Below, in pieces: positions 45,701-54,221 of a DNA stretch of 64,000 bases. Origin of the DNA: an uncultured Prevotellaceae bacterium (GTDB lineage: Bacteria; Bacteroidota; Bacteroidia; Bacteroidales; Bacteroidaceae); the NCBI GenBank assembly GCA_902767775.1, contig CACXIP010000007.1:62001-126000 (forward strand), written 5' to 3'. A program made the translations under genes and the position numbers. The stretch's first letter is position 1. Every line of letters starts with the position of its first letter. Under the pieces are notes generated by a model. It was not told the origin of the DNA. It did no database searches and saw only the letters and a list, made by a program, of their open reading frames with translations.

Positions 45701-48700
45701 ATCCCAAAATCTCCCTCGACAAGCAGAGCATCAGCGGTGTGCCCTACGGCGAGCCCGCACGTTTCAAGGTGTATCTCACCAATGAGAGTGAAAAGCCCGA
45801 AGCCGCTACAGGTGGTATGGCGTTCTACAATTTCTATTTGAGTGAGCCCAGCAATACCCATGGTGCCAAACTGTTTGTCGACGGAATGCCCCTCACCGGT
45901 GAAGGGCGACTCATACGCCTTGAACCAGGGAAAATCACAGAGAAAGTCCTTGAAGTGTATGCCGGCGAAGAATTCGACTACGAGAATCTTGTGGTGGGCT
46001 TGATGTCGCAGGAAGACTTTGTGAACGCATGCGATGAGGTCTCATTCGACGTACACTTCTTGCGTCAGGCAGGTGATGTGCAGATTTCATCGCCCAGCGA
46101 CAAGTGGGTGATGAATACCGATGCATCCTACAACGAGGACCGCGGCTACTTCATCCCTGTCACCATCAGCGGCTTCAACAAGTATCAGAAAAACTTCGAC
46201 CATATCGAGTTCCAATACAAGCAGACAGCACGTGGCGACGACTACTGGACCAACCTCTGTTCTTACTATGCCGACTCCACGCTCATGGCCAAGTCGAATG
46301 GCGTCTGTGAGATGATTCCCGAGAATGGCAACATCACCACCAAATTCTATGGTGATGAAGTAGTGACGGAGGAAGCCTACGACTTGCGCGCCGTGCTCTA
46401 CTGCCGCGACGGCAACAGCTTCCTCACCACGGCATCCAAAGTGCTCAGCGGTATCAAGGATACCCGTCGCCCGCAGCTCTTCGGTGAGCCCGAGCCTGTC
46501 GATGGCATCCTCGACATCGGCGAGAGCATCGTCTTCAACTTCACAGAGGACATCGAGTACAACTTCCTGAAGCCCACCACCCACTTCGAGGTGAAGGGCG
46601 AGGTGAACAATGACAATGTAAATGAGCACGTCTCGCTGCAGTTCGACGGCAAGGCAAGCATGGAGACCGAGGCGAAGCGCAATTTCTTCAATAAGGACCT
46701 TACCATAGAGATGCTCATCAAGCCCGACGACACCGACAGTCCGATGCCTCTCTTCTCGCACGGAACAGGCGGCAAGAAACTGCAGCTGTGGCTGACAGAG
46801 AAAAAACATCTGAGAGCTGTCGTCGACAATCAGACTTATGAGACTCAAGCTGAAATCGTAGGCAAGGGCTTCACTCAGGTGGCTATGGTCATCCAGCAGC
46901 CTGACTTGGAGAACGGCGAGACCAATTGGCATCTGAGGCTTCTCAATGGCGGCACGCTCCTGGGCGACTATGTGATGACAGAGCCTTACGCTGGCACCGG
47001 TACGCTCATCTTCGGCCGCACCAATGATTCCAACCGCAACCGGAGCAATTATTATAAAGGACGCATGAAGGAAGTACGCCTGTGGTATCGTGCGCTCACA
47101 GCCACAGACCTCAGCATCACCTACGGCTTCAAGCGCCTCAGCGGTTATGAGCTGGGATTGGTAGACTACTATCCCATGGAAGAGGGTAGCGGCAACTTTG
47201 CCCTTGACAAGTCACAGGGTGCCCACGCTACGCTCATCAACACCACCTGGGCCATGCCTCATGGCATGTCGCTCCATATCGATAAGGAGGACCGCGGTAT
47301 CGCACTCAAGACGCAGGCCCTCGCACGTACGGCAGATGAGGACTATACCCTCATGTTCTGGTTCAAGACTGACAAGGACGGAAAGGGAACCCTGATCAGC
47401 AACGGTTCTGGCCATGCTACCGATATCGGTGCCAAGAGCCAGTTCTATATCGGATTTGAGGCCAATCAGCTGACCTACCGCTCCAACGGTATGGAGGTGA
47501 AACTGCCCGGCAGCTTCGCCGACAACGACTGGCATCACTATGCCATGACCGTCAACCGGTCACACAACATGGTCAATATCTATGTCGACAAGACGCTTCT
47601 TGCAGCCTTTAAGGCCGACTCGCTTGGCGGCATCGCCGGCGGTCACCTGCTCCTTGGCGGTTCTGTTTATGAAGAGATGAGTGATGGCAGAGTCAGTGTG
47701 GTAGATACCCGTAATTGGCTGACCGGCAACATCGATGAGATTTGTCTCTTCGAACAGTCACTTCCTCTCAGCCTGATTGAGGCATACAGCACCAAGAGCC
47801 CGAATGGTGATGAGGCAGGACTGCTCACTTACCTGAGTTTCGACCGTCAGGAAAGGATAAAGGACAACGACATCATCTATGTGCCCTATCTCTACAGCCG
47901 CAAGATTTACACGGATAAGGGCAATATCGTCTATGAGTTGGATCCGGAGACACATCAGCCCACCGACATCCCACAGCGCGACTATTTGTTTGTCGACAAC
48001 ATTGAGAAGATGACTGAGTATGTGGATGATGGCAACAGCGCTCCCGTGATGCCTTATGAGGAACTTCACAACCTCGACTTCAGTTTCGCAGGGCGCAACA
48101 ACCAGTTGATGGTCAATATCAATGAGCAGGAGACGCTCATCAACCACCGTCATGTATATGTTACCATCCGTGAGATTCCAGACAAGAACGGCAACAACAT
48201 TGCATCTCCGGTGACTGCCTGCTTCTATGTTGACCGCAGCCCGTTGAAGTGGACGGAGAACAACATGGCCATCACAATGGCTTATGGTGAAGAGATAGAC
48301 CTGACGCTTGGCTTGCAGAACAACAGCGGTGCCAACCACACCTACACCATCGACAACATCCCGGTGTGGATGACTTTGGACAACAAGGCTGGTCTGCTGA
48401 CAGCCAAGGAGGCCACGTTCGTCACAGCCACCGTCAACAAGCACCTCAACGTAGGCACTTACGACGAAGTCATCTATCTGAAGGATGAGAACGGATTCAC
48501 CGAACCCCTCTACCTGACTCTCGTCGTTGAGGGTGATGAGCCTGAATGGGCAGTCAATCGCGAGTTGGGTGGCTACACGATGAATGTCACCGGCCGAGTG
48601 TTGATTAATGATGAGATTGACACCGACCCGCGTGATATCGTGGGTGTGTTCGACAGCAACAACGTCTGCCATGGCGTGGCACGTGTGGAATACGACGAGA

Positions 48701-49899
48701 AAGCCTACGACAACTTGGTTTATCTCACCATTTACAACGACAAGAACGACAACAGGCAGCTGTACTTCAAACTATGGCGCTATGACACAGGACTGGAGAT
48801 GTTGTTGCAACCCGATACCATCACCTTCCAGGCCTCAAAATCTCTTGGTCTCGAACAACCTGTCGAGTTCAATGCTGGCGCTTTCTTCGTGCAGACGCTG
48901 CATCTGAAGAAAGGCTGGAACTGGGTATCGTTCTATGTCTTCAACGACAAGACCTTCTCCAATGCCAACTCGCTGCTCAGCGCTTTCCCATGGAAAGAAG
49001 GTGACGCTTTGACCGACAACACAGAGAACCACTCTTTGGTCTTTAGAGACGGTGCTTGGCTGAACTCGGATGGCAGCAAGAACCTGTCCATCAGGTCAAG
49101 TCGTTCTTATTGTGTAAATGTGAAGCAGGACATTGATGTATCAGTAGCCGGTGCCATTATCTCAGAGAGTTCACGCCGAACCATCACGGTTGACCAGGGA
49201 TGGAACAGTATCGGCTACACCCCGATGCTCAACCTGACTGTAGAGACGGCTTTGTCCAGCTACTATGACTCCGCCGAGGAAGGTGACATCATCAAGAGTC
49301 ACGATGAGTTCGCTTATTTCACACGGACTAAGGGCGTAGGCCATTGGCAGGGCAACTTGAAGTACATGGTACCAGGAGAGGGCTATATGCTCCACCGCAA
49401 GGGTCAAGGCAAAGCCACGTTTATTTATCCGTTCTTCGAGCCGGGCAGTACTTTCCTCGACGAGATAAGGAATGCACCTGCCAGTGGCAGTATCGACGGA
49501 GGCAAACCCTTCACCATGTCGGTGACAGCCGTTGCCACAGGTGTGGAACTGGAGCCGGGCGACCGTCTGATGGTGTATGCCGAAGGCGATTTGCGCGGTG
49601 TGTCCTCAGCCTACACTGCCGACAGCCTCTTCTATCTCAGTGTAGAGGGCGACCGCGAGGAGCCTCTCTCCTTCGCCATCGAGCGTGAGGGCGACATCAT
49701 CGCCACCACTGGTGAGCTGCTGAAGTTCGGCAAGAACCAAGTTCTCGGAACCCCGTCCATACCTACCCGCATCGACTTCGTGCGACGCGACATCCCCAAG
49801 GCTGGATGGTACACACTCGACGGCATTAAACTTGATAAGCGGCCTGTGAAGAAGGGCGTGTATATCTTTAATGGTAAGAAAAAGGTGATTGAAAATTGA
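39796..49899 (+). CDS. Giant multidomain surface protein (LamG-like, FN3-like, BACON-like modules)
   Basis: 3367 aa (or three fewer from the ATG at 39805). Signal peptide to HASA at about residue 36. In order I can place: a region with a GLUG-like repeat block at about 520-655 (FRGTFDGKGHTL), an FN3-like module near 775-880, two carboxypeptidase-regulatory-like folds near 889-948 and 982-1045, a long middle section without recognised domains, two laminin-G/ConA-like domains at about 2270-2440 and 2455-2670 (FNKDLTIEMLIKP, YTLMFWFKTD, NDWHHYAMTV), a BACON-like module near 2825-2915, and a DIVGVFDSNNVCHGVARV module near 2950. The end, AGWYTLDGIKL...KGVYIFNGKK, is a sorting-type tail. Likely a cell-surface adhesin or glycan-binding scaffold. 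It leads an operon with two lipoproteins and a peptide. Confidence 0.9.
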   Translation: MTTMKKTRLRTSHRQWLMALLLSMVAMLSPQHASATFVDESYNYQVMLSGANTIQIQLPIYDQEDNDCWVTNAYLNYTILGGTGEKFQLLRVHPTENINDGASTNNTEIYGQHLGWYSVSPVSGGPTILNEENDWQATCTISRPANSRHFSVTIIWTVPAELLGKSLHFEWSVWRNGNARDNDDVKLDAIDIHIPEGVQPTDPMLTQPIILPDSVGKVIIPWYIATQDVVKAEAVYQDRNNAQRTIQLEPTTNGYVVLPATEPHKQLYLNVDYKDTYGYLVSNRQSSPKTDVPMIHSPVGLKATSLDDGKSSVKLEWNIQDTDCPDFLDTDFFEIQRSVTGNDEDFVTIANVLFELDSTYYSVTDSTLLSALTESDLNFFGNLPAVKYRVRRVTTSDWGWENNPCAASVAVSPHRLRLLIPENVRSAWVNESEYKIRVTWDYLKDPAFWSVWDKRAEMKLRVKIYNRNGELLETQETVLNESEVLQRYKELTLSRPCVNYEMELVVDPKSSPVLTGEKAVTISSLADWRKLKAYIEQDASLILNVQLMADLQLGQDDALGTTGYPFRGTFDGKGHTLTVADAPFYLAMDAQISNLNIAGEGLNTSGMVYLGNRVTIDNCQVRASFRGGHEAAGFCHSVYYLTIRNSLFSGYIETSNTNTRWAGFAIVREEGTDNFYNIVNCVYSNTGKLTSGAAGGKFIYVVNAPTNPSKFQVVNSYYDTRFSDGAGIGLDKNGNPFPDTKEALLEALGSEWELCDEYPGVRPKLKMDDTPSMMVTVPVAGLANNPTFYHESTGKVEKTLIPETRQSSVLLTWETDGGVVDYFSVWRRELGSDDDFEPIAPSVDNTSYEDKDVSPLLSYEYKVRSYVDCEGLHYEETDVVVGRCKDTGQLEGYIRFSDGSAAAGITVVVYHNDREVARTVTDDSGYYMVEGLSYNGEKSVDYTVGPVNSGSMHHTFNQESFPVQFGATSNYEKVPDFMITSGYRFSGFVMYEGTSIPVKGAQFLVNGHKVNTSAGKPLETDFEGKYSFYVGAGDNVIQVVKDGHTFANNGYYKSENGINIDENKSLQYFYDQTKVKLIGRIVGGDTQGDLPLDNNLSRNNLGSGLKMVLTLEGDNSSWLVYDNLHPNVSEHDTVFVHNNNDASQTYLTKVHTNRKRMVVMPDSLTGEYNLYLPPVRWKVQQVYNDGYSTLFQDGMVSEVIDLTDCTTEVADTVQGLFLTPKGTEVRDPIVRYHAKYNRIYHAPVELLRKQITYDKFDYVGEKVYVAQCVDGTKSKVPLAYEDANSPDGVTYTFGYPVFNLNRTYPIRLSAVERYYWNNHTQSDTVDVVKVGGGKVIVHNGLKDNTHREEVILDAKGEGVFNLQAEQMTRLLTGDDALRTVTFTLEQDGSTFETTPIKGYLLNYFALQEGKDLLGIGTPLLVDILRDPPGGGSSATLHRGSTMEYGYSMDLTLKAGLSFALSYGTTLDNFAGAVSAPGGIGTTYGLTHSSDTKKYIDYQYIINSEGNRSFNYSVTVEDDVTTSSGINMVGATADIYMGMMQNIVMTTASTIRAIPDSIFRQMAGKLPGGVLPTGGNLKYGSLVEIAQGRDANDSIYHLVRDESLLYGPKVESNFFYTQKYILNQLIPEHLEFCRSLMFTGTAAEAQTRANATGQPVYLALRQPTDSLFGAMNVKNGKDYYYTNEMPDEKDMNYRMYLPQNTGKDYPDEVAEHWNVVLKWIAFIAQNEKEKYTASELVRNFNLDGGSSVSYSEDFESEYSISTHLAMPGIKGASFYEDEAGGDYDMKGAGLGALALKTINPLLSSLLAQMEKTFDKDANINGMDKSMNNDYEVSVRFSGKNLSFRILPVMDYSTKGEGSKSLSYSRSESFDIDFENGTHLDFDVYRATASRDQVSNLGDYDVFTRQGFDHLASYNTGFITRDIDMSKALYPKGFVYRTRGGATARPWENVRKTHFFMPGTVLDERTKKIENPKISLDKQSISGVPYGEPARFKVYLTNESEKPEAATGGMAFYNFYLSEPSNTHGAKLFVDGMPLTGEGRLIRLEPGKITEKVLEVYAGEEFDYENLVVGLMSQEDFVNACDEVSFDVHFLRQAGDVQISSPSDKWVMNTDASYNEDRGYFIPVTISGFNKYQKNFDHIEFQYKQTARGDDYWTNLCSYYADSTLMAKSNGVCEMIPENGNITTKFYGDEVVTEEAYDLRAVLYCRDGNSFLTTASKVLSGIKDTRRPQLFGEPEPVDGILDIGESIVFNFTEDIEYNFLKPTTHFEVKGEVNNDNVNEHVSLQFDGKASMETEAKRNFFNKDLTIEMLIKPDDTDSPMPLFSHGTGGKKLQLWLTEKKHLRAVVDNQTYETQAEIVGKGFTQVAMVIQQPDLENGETNWHLRLLNGGTLLGDYVMTEPYAGTGTLIFGRTNDSNRNRSNYYKGRMKEVRLWYRALTATDLSITYGFKRLSGYELGLVDYYPMEEGSGNFALDKSQGAHATLINTTWAMPHGMSLHIDKEDRGIALKTQALARTADEDYTLMFWFKTDKDGKGTLISNGSGHATDIGAKSQFYIGFEANQLTYRSNGMEVKLPGSFADNDWHHYAMTVNRSHNMVNIYVDKTLLAAFKADSLGGIAGGHLLLGGSVYEEMSDGRVSVVDTRNWLTGNIDEICLFEQSLPLSLIEAYSTKSPNGDEAGLLTYLSFDRQERIKDNDIIYVPYLYSRKIYTDKGNIVYELDPETHQPTDIPQRDYLFVDNIEKMTEYVDDGNSAPVMPYEELHNLDFSFAGRNNQLMVNINEQETLINHRHVYVTIREIPDKNGNNIASPVTACFYVDRSPLKWTENNMAITMAYGEEIDLTLGLQNNSGANHTYTIDNIPVWMTLDNKAGLLTAKEATFVTATVNKHLNVGTYDEVIYLKDENGFTEPLYLTLVVEGDEPEWAVNRELGGYTMNVTGRVLINDEIDTDPRDIVGVFDSNNVCHGVARVEYDEKAYDNLVYLTIYNDKNDNRQLYFKLWRYDTGLEMLLQPDTITFQASKSLGLEQPVEFNAGAFFVQTLHLKKGWNWVSFYVFNDKTFSNANSLLSAFPWKEGDALTDNTENHSLVFRDGAWLNSDGSKNLSIRSSRSYCVNVKQDIDVSVAGAIISESSRRTITVDQGWNSIGYTPMLNLTVETALSSYYDSAEEGDIIKSHDEFAYFTRTKGVGHWQGNLKYMVPGEGYMLHRKGQGKATFIYPFFEPGSTFLDEIRNAPASGSIDGGKPFTMSVTAVATGVELEPGDRLMVYAEGDLRGVSSAYTADSLFYLSVEGDREEPLSFAIEREGDIIATTGELLKFGKNQVLGTPSIPTRIDFVRRDIPKAGWYTLDGIKLDKRPVKKGVYIFNGKKKVIEN

Positions 49900-49912
49900 T
49901 AATTGACATACA

Positions 49913-50794
49913 ATGATGAAAAATAAGTATTTCATTCATACGTTGCTGCTCGCAGTCCTCACACTTGTGTGGGGCTGCGGGTCAGACGATGACGACAAGA
50001 CGGAAACTCCGATTCCAGACACTCCGACTCCTGATGTTCCGGTAGATAATCCCAATTATATGACAACGGCAGCAGAGACCATTCCTGCATGGAAGATTGA
50101 TTGGAGTTCGGATGAGGCAGTACCCAATTGGGAGTCGATGCAGCCAGACCCAAAAGCTTTTGAGACTTGGTCTATCGTTGTGGTGAAGTTGGACAATACC
50201 CTTGCTCCCTTCGCATCTATGGACGACATGATGGCTGTGTTCATCAATGATGAGATGAGGGCATTTGCCCATCCTGCTACCCGTGAGGATGGCTCGTTTG
50301 TCAATGAGTCGGGCGAGGTCTTCTTCATCTTGAAGATTCTTGGCAATGAGGATAGTGGTAACGATGTGGGATTTACCTTGAAATACTACTCCTGCCAGTT
50401 GCACCAGACGTTCTCACGCGTCGGACATGAGACTTTCAAGTCAGAAAAGACCTATGGCATCGAAGAGGACTTCATGCCATCATTGGTGGCAGGGTCAACG
50501 AAGTATCCTATACAGATGGAACTCAATTTCAGCATCGCCAATCTTTCGGAGACATCTTTCAAATGCACAGAGAACGACATCGTGGCAGTGTTTGTGGGTG
50601 ACGAATGCCGCGGCATTTCCCATGCCGACCCTGTCTATCCCAAATCCCCGCATAACTTCTTTGTATATGGCAAACGGGCGAACGAGGTGGCTACGGTGTG
50701 TTACTATTCGTATGATAAAAAAGTTTTTTACACCTTCTATGACCGTTTTGTGATTAGTCAAGGAAGAAAGAAGATTTTAGAAGTGAATTTATAA
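49913..50794 (+). CDS. Lipoprotein with two copies of a xVAVFVGDECRG-type module
   Basis: 293 aa with a lipobox (LVWGCG) and an acidic, proline/threonine-rich linker (DTPTPDVPVDNP). The mature part holds two related modules: one near residues 100-165 (MMAVFINDEMRAFAHP) and one near 223-275 (DIVAVFVGDECRGISHA), each followed by a strand-rich segment ending in a tyrosine-rich phrase. The same module appears in the giant protein upstream and in the protein at the right edge. The gene starts 13 bases after the giant gene and 13 bases before the fimbrillin-like gene, so it is in the same operon. Probably surface exposed; function unknown. Confidence 0.82.
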   Translation: MMKNKYFIHTLLLAVLTLVWGCGSDDDDKTETPIPDTPTPDVPVDNPNYMTTAAETIPAWKIDWSSDEAVPNWESMQPDPKAFETWSIVVVKLDNTLAPFASMDDMMAVFINDEMRAFAHPATREDGSFVNESGEVFFILKILGNEDSGNDVGFTLKYYSCQLHQTFSRVGHETFKSEKTYGIEEDFMPSLVAGSTKYPIQMELNFSIANLSETSFKCTENDIVAVFVGDECRGISHADPVYPKSPHNFFVYGKRANEVATVCYYSYDKKVFYTFYDRFVISQGRKKILEVNL

Positions 50795-50807
50795 ATCTAT
50801 TTGGAAA

Positions 50808-51848
50808 ATGAATTGTTACAAATTTCTATTGATTGCTTTGCCGTTGGCAATGATTCTGTCGTGCTCCTCTGATGACGACTCAGAGTTTGAGCAGCCTGAA
50901 AAGAAATCGTATCCCATCATGATGACTGCCACGGAGAGACCGTTGGCTGACCCCGATGCACCAAAGGGAGCGCCTGGACGTGCCCCGAAAGTCACTACAT
51001 CGACACTCGATGAGTTTAAAGTATTTTGGTTTGATGAGAATTCTAATACATTCGAAAGGACTGGTGTCTTGATGATAAAGGATGGCAATATATGGAGTGG
51101 TGAAGAGAGCTGGCCTGAATATTATGCTTTTGATTATCCCGACAAAGACCTGCATTTTTATGCCTATAATATCAGTGGAGATGTTGCGAATATGTCTCCA
51201 GAAGGATTTGGGGATAAAGGCGACGCTGCTATAACTGTAAAGATTATGGAAGCCTCTGAACAACAGACAGATTTACTTGCGGGCAAGAATGTGGTCTCGT
51301 ACAACAAATGTAATGGTGTGATTCCCATGACTTTTGACCATATTAGTGCTGCTGTGAAAGTGAATATCTTGAAAACTAAAAGCCTCGAAGGCTATACTGT
51401 CGATGTTCGAGAAGTGGTGTTGCATCATATAGTCAATCAAGGTGATTATTATTTTGAACAAGGTGAAAAAGGAACTTGGTCTTTGTATAATGATAAATCA
51501 GAATATTATTCAAGTTATACAATTCTTGCACATAAGGATGGTGCTTCGACAGGTGACCAGAATAGTGAAATAGAAGTAGAGACGTCTCCTAAGCAACTCA
51601 ATAAAGACGGTGATTATCTTTTCCTCATACCTCAGAAACTAACAGGATGGGACAAGAGTAGTTCGCTATCAAATAGCTACATTGAGATAAAATGCAAGAT
51701 TTACAATAAGGGAAGCCAGCCCGATGCCAACTATCAATCAGTATATCTCCCCTTGAGTGCAGAACTCAAGATGGGGTACATCAACACGCTGAACATCAGT
51801 ATGGGAACAGCGTTGCGAGACAAAGACGGTAATAAAATATTCCAATGA
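50808..51848 (+). CDS. Fimbrillin-like (Mfa-like) lipoprotein
   Basis: 346 aa lipoprotein, lipobox LSCSSDDDS. The body matches the fimbrillin/Mfa-like pattern: an early APKVTT region, QTDLLAGKNVV, then PMTFDHISAAVKVNI, and a final KMGYINTLNISMGTAL. Such proteins are exported as lipoproteins and assembled into fimbriae after proteolytic trimming. No usher, anchor or protease gene is beside it; instead it shares an operon with the giant surface protein. It overlaps the next small gene by 4 bases (ATGA). Confidence 0.85.
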   Translation: MNCYKFLLIALPLAMILSCSSDDDSEFEQPEKKSYPIMMTATERPLADPDAPKGAPGRAPKVTTSTLDEFKVFWFDENSNTFERTGVLMIKDGNIWSGEESWPEYYAFDYPDKDLHFYAYNISGDVANMSPEGFGDKGDAAITVKIMEASEQQTDLLAGKNVVSYNKCNGVIPMTFDHISAAVKVNILKTKSLEGYTVDVREVVLHHIVNQGDYYFEQGEKGTWSLYNDKSEYYSSYTILAHKDGASTGDQNSEIEVETSPKQLNKDGDYLFLIPQKLTGWDKSSSLSNSYIEIKCKIYNKGSQPDANYQSVYLPLSAELKMGYINTLNISMGTALRDKDGNKIFQ

Positions 51849-52033
51849 AATTAAGAAAAATGAAAACTTACATACCTCCCGTCACAGAGATTGTGATGCA
51901 TTATCTCTGTCAATCCATTATGTATGTGGAAGCAGCAAGCGTAAGAGTGAATGACTTCAAAGAGACTGAAATTGACTTGGGCGGAGACGAAGAAAGCAAT
52001 GTCCTCAACCAAAATCTTTGGGAGGAGGAGTAG
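51845..52033 (+). CDS. Small acidic peptide, end of surface-protein operon
   Basis: 62 aa from 51845, or 57 from the ATG at 51860 (MKTYIPPVTEIVMHYL). The start overlaps the fimbrillin-like stop by ATGA. The K-x-Y-x-x-P-x-T opening resembles the peptides at 19273 and 19956; the C terminus is very acidic (LGGDEESN, LWEEE). No signal peptide or clear membrane helix. Bacteroidales genomes have many such short proteins beside fimbrillin genes; role unknown. Confidence 0.7.
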   Translation: MKLRKMKTYIPPVTEIVMHYLCQSIMYVEAASVRVNDFKETEIDLGGDEESNVLNQNLWEEE

Positions 52034-52081
52034 CATCCTTTGTCAGTCATTAAGCGACTGCATAATATAGAACAAATGCTC

Positions 52082-52111
52082 AAAGGCCGAACTTTCACAA
52101 GCTCGGCCTTT
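52082..52111 (+). terminator. Terminator of the surface-protein operon
   Basis: AAAGGCCGA (52082-52090), 12-base loop, TCGGCCTTT (52103-52111). The stem is perfect; the T run is inside the stem end. Confidence 0.8.
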
Positions 52112-52146
52112 GTCATGTTGTTAAAGATGTTGGGAAAGGGGCAGCC

Positions 52147-53070
52147 TTACCGAGTTATCTTAAAGGCAACATGTTTGTCATAAAGAGACACATAGAGTCT
52201 GCCGTCGCTGCCGATAGCCAACCAATTAGGGGCATTAGCCACCCAAAGCTGTTGCTTCTGGACACCCGTAAACCTATTCAGAACGTTAATAAAATCTGGT
52301 TTGCCTGAGTCGCCGAATCCGCAGATAATGGAATTGTCAAGAATCAGGAAGTTGTCTGTGTTGCAAGTGTTGGGCTTGCTTACCCATAGCGTCTTATCGG
52401 TGGAGATGTCGACAGCTACGACATAGGCATTTTGCCCTTTGTCAAAACCCATCAAACCAGAAATGCTGAAGTAAAGTATCCCATCCTTCACGACAGCCCA
52501 GTTGACCGACTGCCTGTCGATGTCGGCAGCACGGTTTTTGGGCGGGAAAGCCATCGATGATGCGTCATAAACTTTCTTCACCTCTTTCGAAGGGTCGACG
52601 AGCATAATCAGGTGGGGGTATCTGCCTCTTCTTGAGATGTCTTTCTCTGATTCACCCCAGGGCAGAAGCTCTGTTTTCGGTGCCCTTCCATAAATTGCCA
52701 CGGGATAGTCGCCGTCGTAGAAGACATCGTTCAGCACCCACCCGTCGCCGTAAAACTCCGGGACGATGTCGGGTATGTGGTAGTCGGTGTCGTCCCAACC
52801 GAGTGTCGGGTGCCCTATGATGTTGCCAAGTTTCAGTTCCGGCCGCGCCAGGGCATTGTAATCGTTCAAAGGGGTGGAGAATGACGTTCTTACGAGGGTG
52901 ACGGTCTTATTCTTCCCCTTAGGGGCGACAGAGCGTGTTTGCCCGTTGAAATTGGACACCACAACGGGGACTGTTTCGGTTTTATACTCAACTCCGTTAA
53001 GCGTGTAGTTCTGCGCCTGGGCAAAAAACACTGCCGTCAATAACGCGGCTGACAATACAATTCTGTTCAT
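52147..53070 (-). CDS. Exported beta-propeller-like protein of unknown function
   Basis: 307 aa from the ATG at 53070, which gives the signal peptide MNRIVLSAALLTAVFFAQAQ; an upstream ATG at 53115 adds 15 residues ahead of it. The body is beta rich with repeated strand patterns such as DGILYFSISGLMGFD, NFLILDNSIICGFGDSG and NWLAIGSDGRLYVSLYD, the look of a beta-propeller (YVTN/major-royal-jelly type). No catalytic motif. It is convergent with the surface-protein operon. Confidence 0.7.
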   Translation of the reverse strand: MNRIVLSAALLTAVFFAQAQNYTLNGVEYKTETVPVVVSNFNGQTRSVAPKGKNKTVTLVRTSFSTPLNDYNALARPELKLGNIIGHPTLGWDDTDYHIPDIVPEFYGDGWVLNDVFYDGDYPVAIYGRAPKTELLPWGESEKDISRRGRYPHLIMLVDPSKEVKKVYDASSMAFPPKNRAADIDRQSVNWAVVKDGILYFSISGLMGFDKGQNAYVVAVDISTDKTLWVSKPNTCNTDNFLILDNSIICGFGDSGKPDFINVLNRFTGVQKQQLWVANAPNWLAIGSDGRLYVSLYDKHVAFKITR

Positions 53071-53229
53071 GATATCAAATTTTAAAAGTGCCAACAAATA
53101 ATACCTAAAACTCATTTCGCAAATACTTCGGCTTTCTTATTGACCGACCTGCATATTTTCTCCACAAAAATAACGGATTTTGATGATAACTCCATCATTT
53201 CAAATGACTTTTTCTTACTGAAAAGAATA

Positions 53230-53760
53230 AATCCCCACTGATTCGTGTCCAATTTATGGTAATTCATGTGAAAAGATAAACATATAATTGCCATATAATT
53301 ATTCATTAATGTCATCGCCGCAGCGCAGTTCGCAGTTCTGACGGATTTAAAATATTTAAAATCCGAGATATCTTTAAAGAAGAGAAAATAAAAAACCGCT
53401 CCGCTTTAGAAAAAGAATAAAAAGGCTTGAAAAAAAACTCGGCGTATAGGGATGCAAGAAAAAGTGCCAAGGCACTCACAAAAAGGAGGAAAAAATATTG
53501 AAAAATGAGACGTCTTCGATGATATAAAATGGCTGTGCAACGTCGTAGAGACGTGATACATCACGTCTTCCACCAGAAATGTGAAAATTGTATGACACTG
53601 AGACGCAATATATTGCAATATATTGCGTCTCTACAGACTGAGCACAATAATTACCCAGTTCTGACAGATTTGCCGCTCGGCTTTGCCGCTTTTTCCCGAA
53701 GGGTCTAAAGAATCCGGCAGCATTGAATATCAGGATTTGCAATCCGCTTAATTGGCATTA
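53230..53760. repeat. Interspersed repeat, copy 4 (long form)
   Basis: Begins with the TGGTAATTCATGTGAAAAG part, then GAAGAGAAAATAAAAAACCG, the AGTGCC-AA-GGCACT hairpin, and a long-form section with AGACGTGATACATCACGTCT and a 32-base palindrome at 53600-53631 (GAGACGCAATATATTGC... and its mirror). It closes with GCCGCTCGGCTTTGCCGC and the GGATTTGCAATCC entry words. With copies 5 and 6 it fills the gene-free 53071-54458. Confidence 0.85.
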
Positions 53761-53810
53761 CAAATGCCGATATTCATGGCATCGGGATTACAAATCCCGA
53801 TGAACGAGAA

Positions 53811-54186
53811 ATCCGAGATATCTTTAAAGAAGAGAAAATAAAAAACCGCTCCGCTTAGGAAAAAGAATAAAAAGGCTTGAAAAAAATCTCAGCGTATAGG
53901 AAAGCAAGAAAAAGTGCCAAGGCACTCACAAAAAGGAGGAAAAAATATTGAAAAATGAGACGTCTTCGATGGTATAAAATGGCTGTGCAACGTCGTAGAG
54001 ACGTGATACATCACGTCTTCCACCAGAAATGTGAAAACTGTATGACACTGAGACGCAATATATTGCGTCTCTACAGACTGAGCACAATAATTACCCAGTT
54101 CTGACAGATTTGCTGCTCGGCTTTGCCGCTTTTTCCCGAAGGGTCTAAAGAATCCGGCAGCATTGAGTATCAGGATTTTCAATCCA
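53811..54186. repeat. Interspersed repeat, copy 5 (long form), direct duplicate of copy 4
   Basis: Nearly identical to 53361-53748 at an offset of 450 bases. Its palindrome GAGACGCAATA-TATTGCGTCTC (54050-54071) is 22 bases, 10 fewer than in copy 4. Confidence 0.88.
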
Positions 54187-54221
54187 AGATGTAAAAAGAA
54201 AGAAAATTCTCAAATTCTTAA

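Noticed and set aside
54050-54071. GAGACG palindromes as insertion sequence ends
   Set aside because: They are internal to the repeat, not at its ends, and no transposase gene or target duplication is visible.
53406-54182. Several 70-100 codon frames in the repeats, mostly on the minus strand
   Set aside because: They recur with the repeat copies and break at copy-specific differences; they are translations of non-coding repeats.
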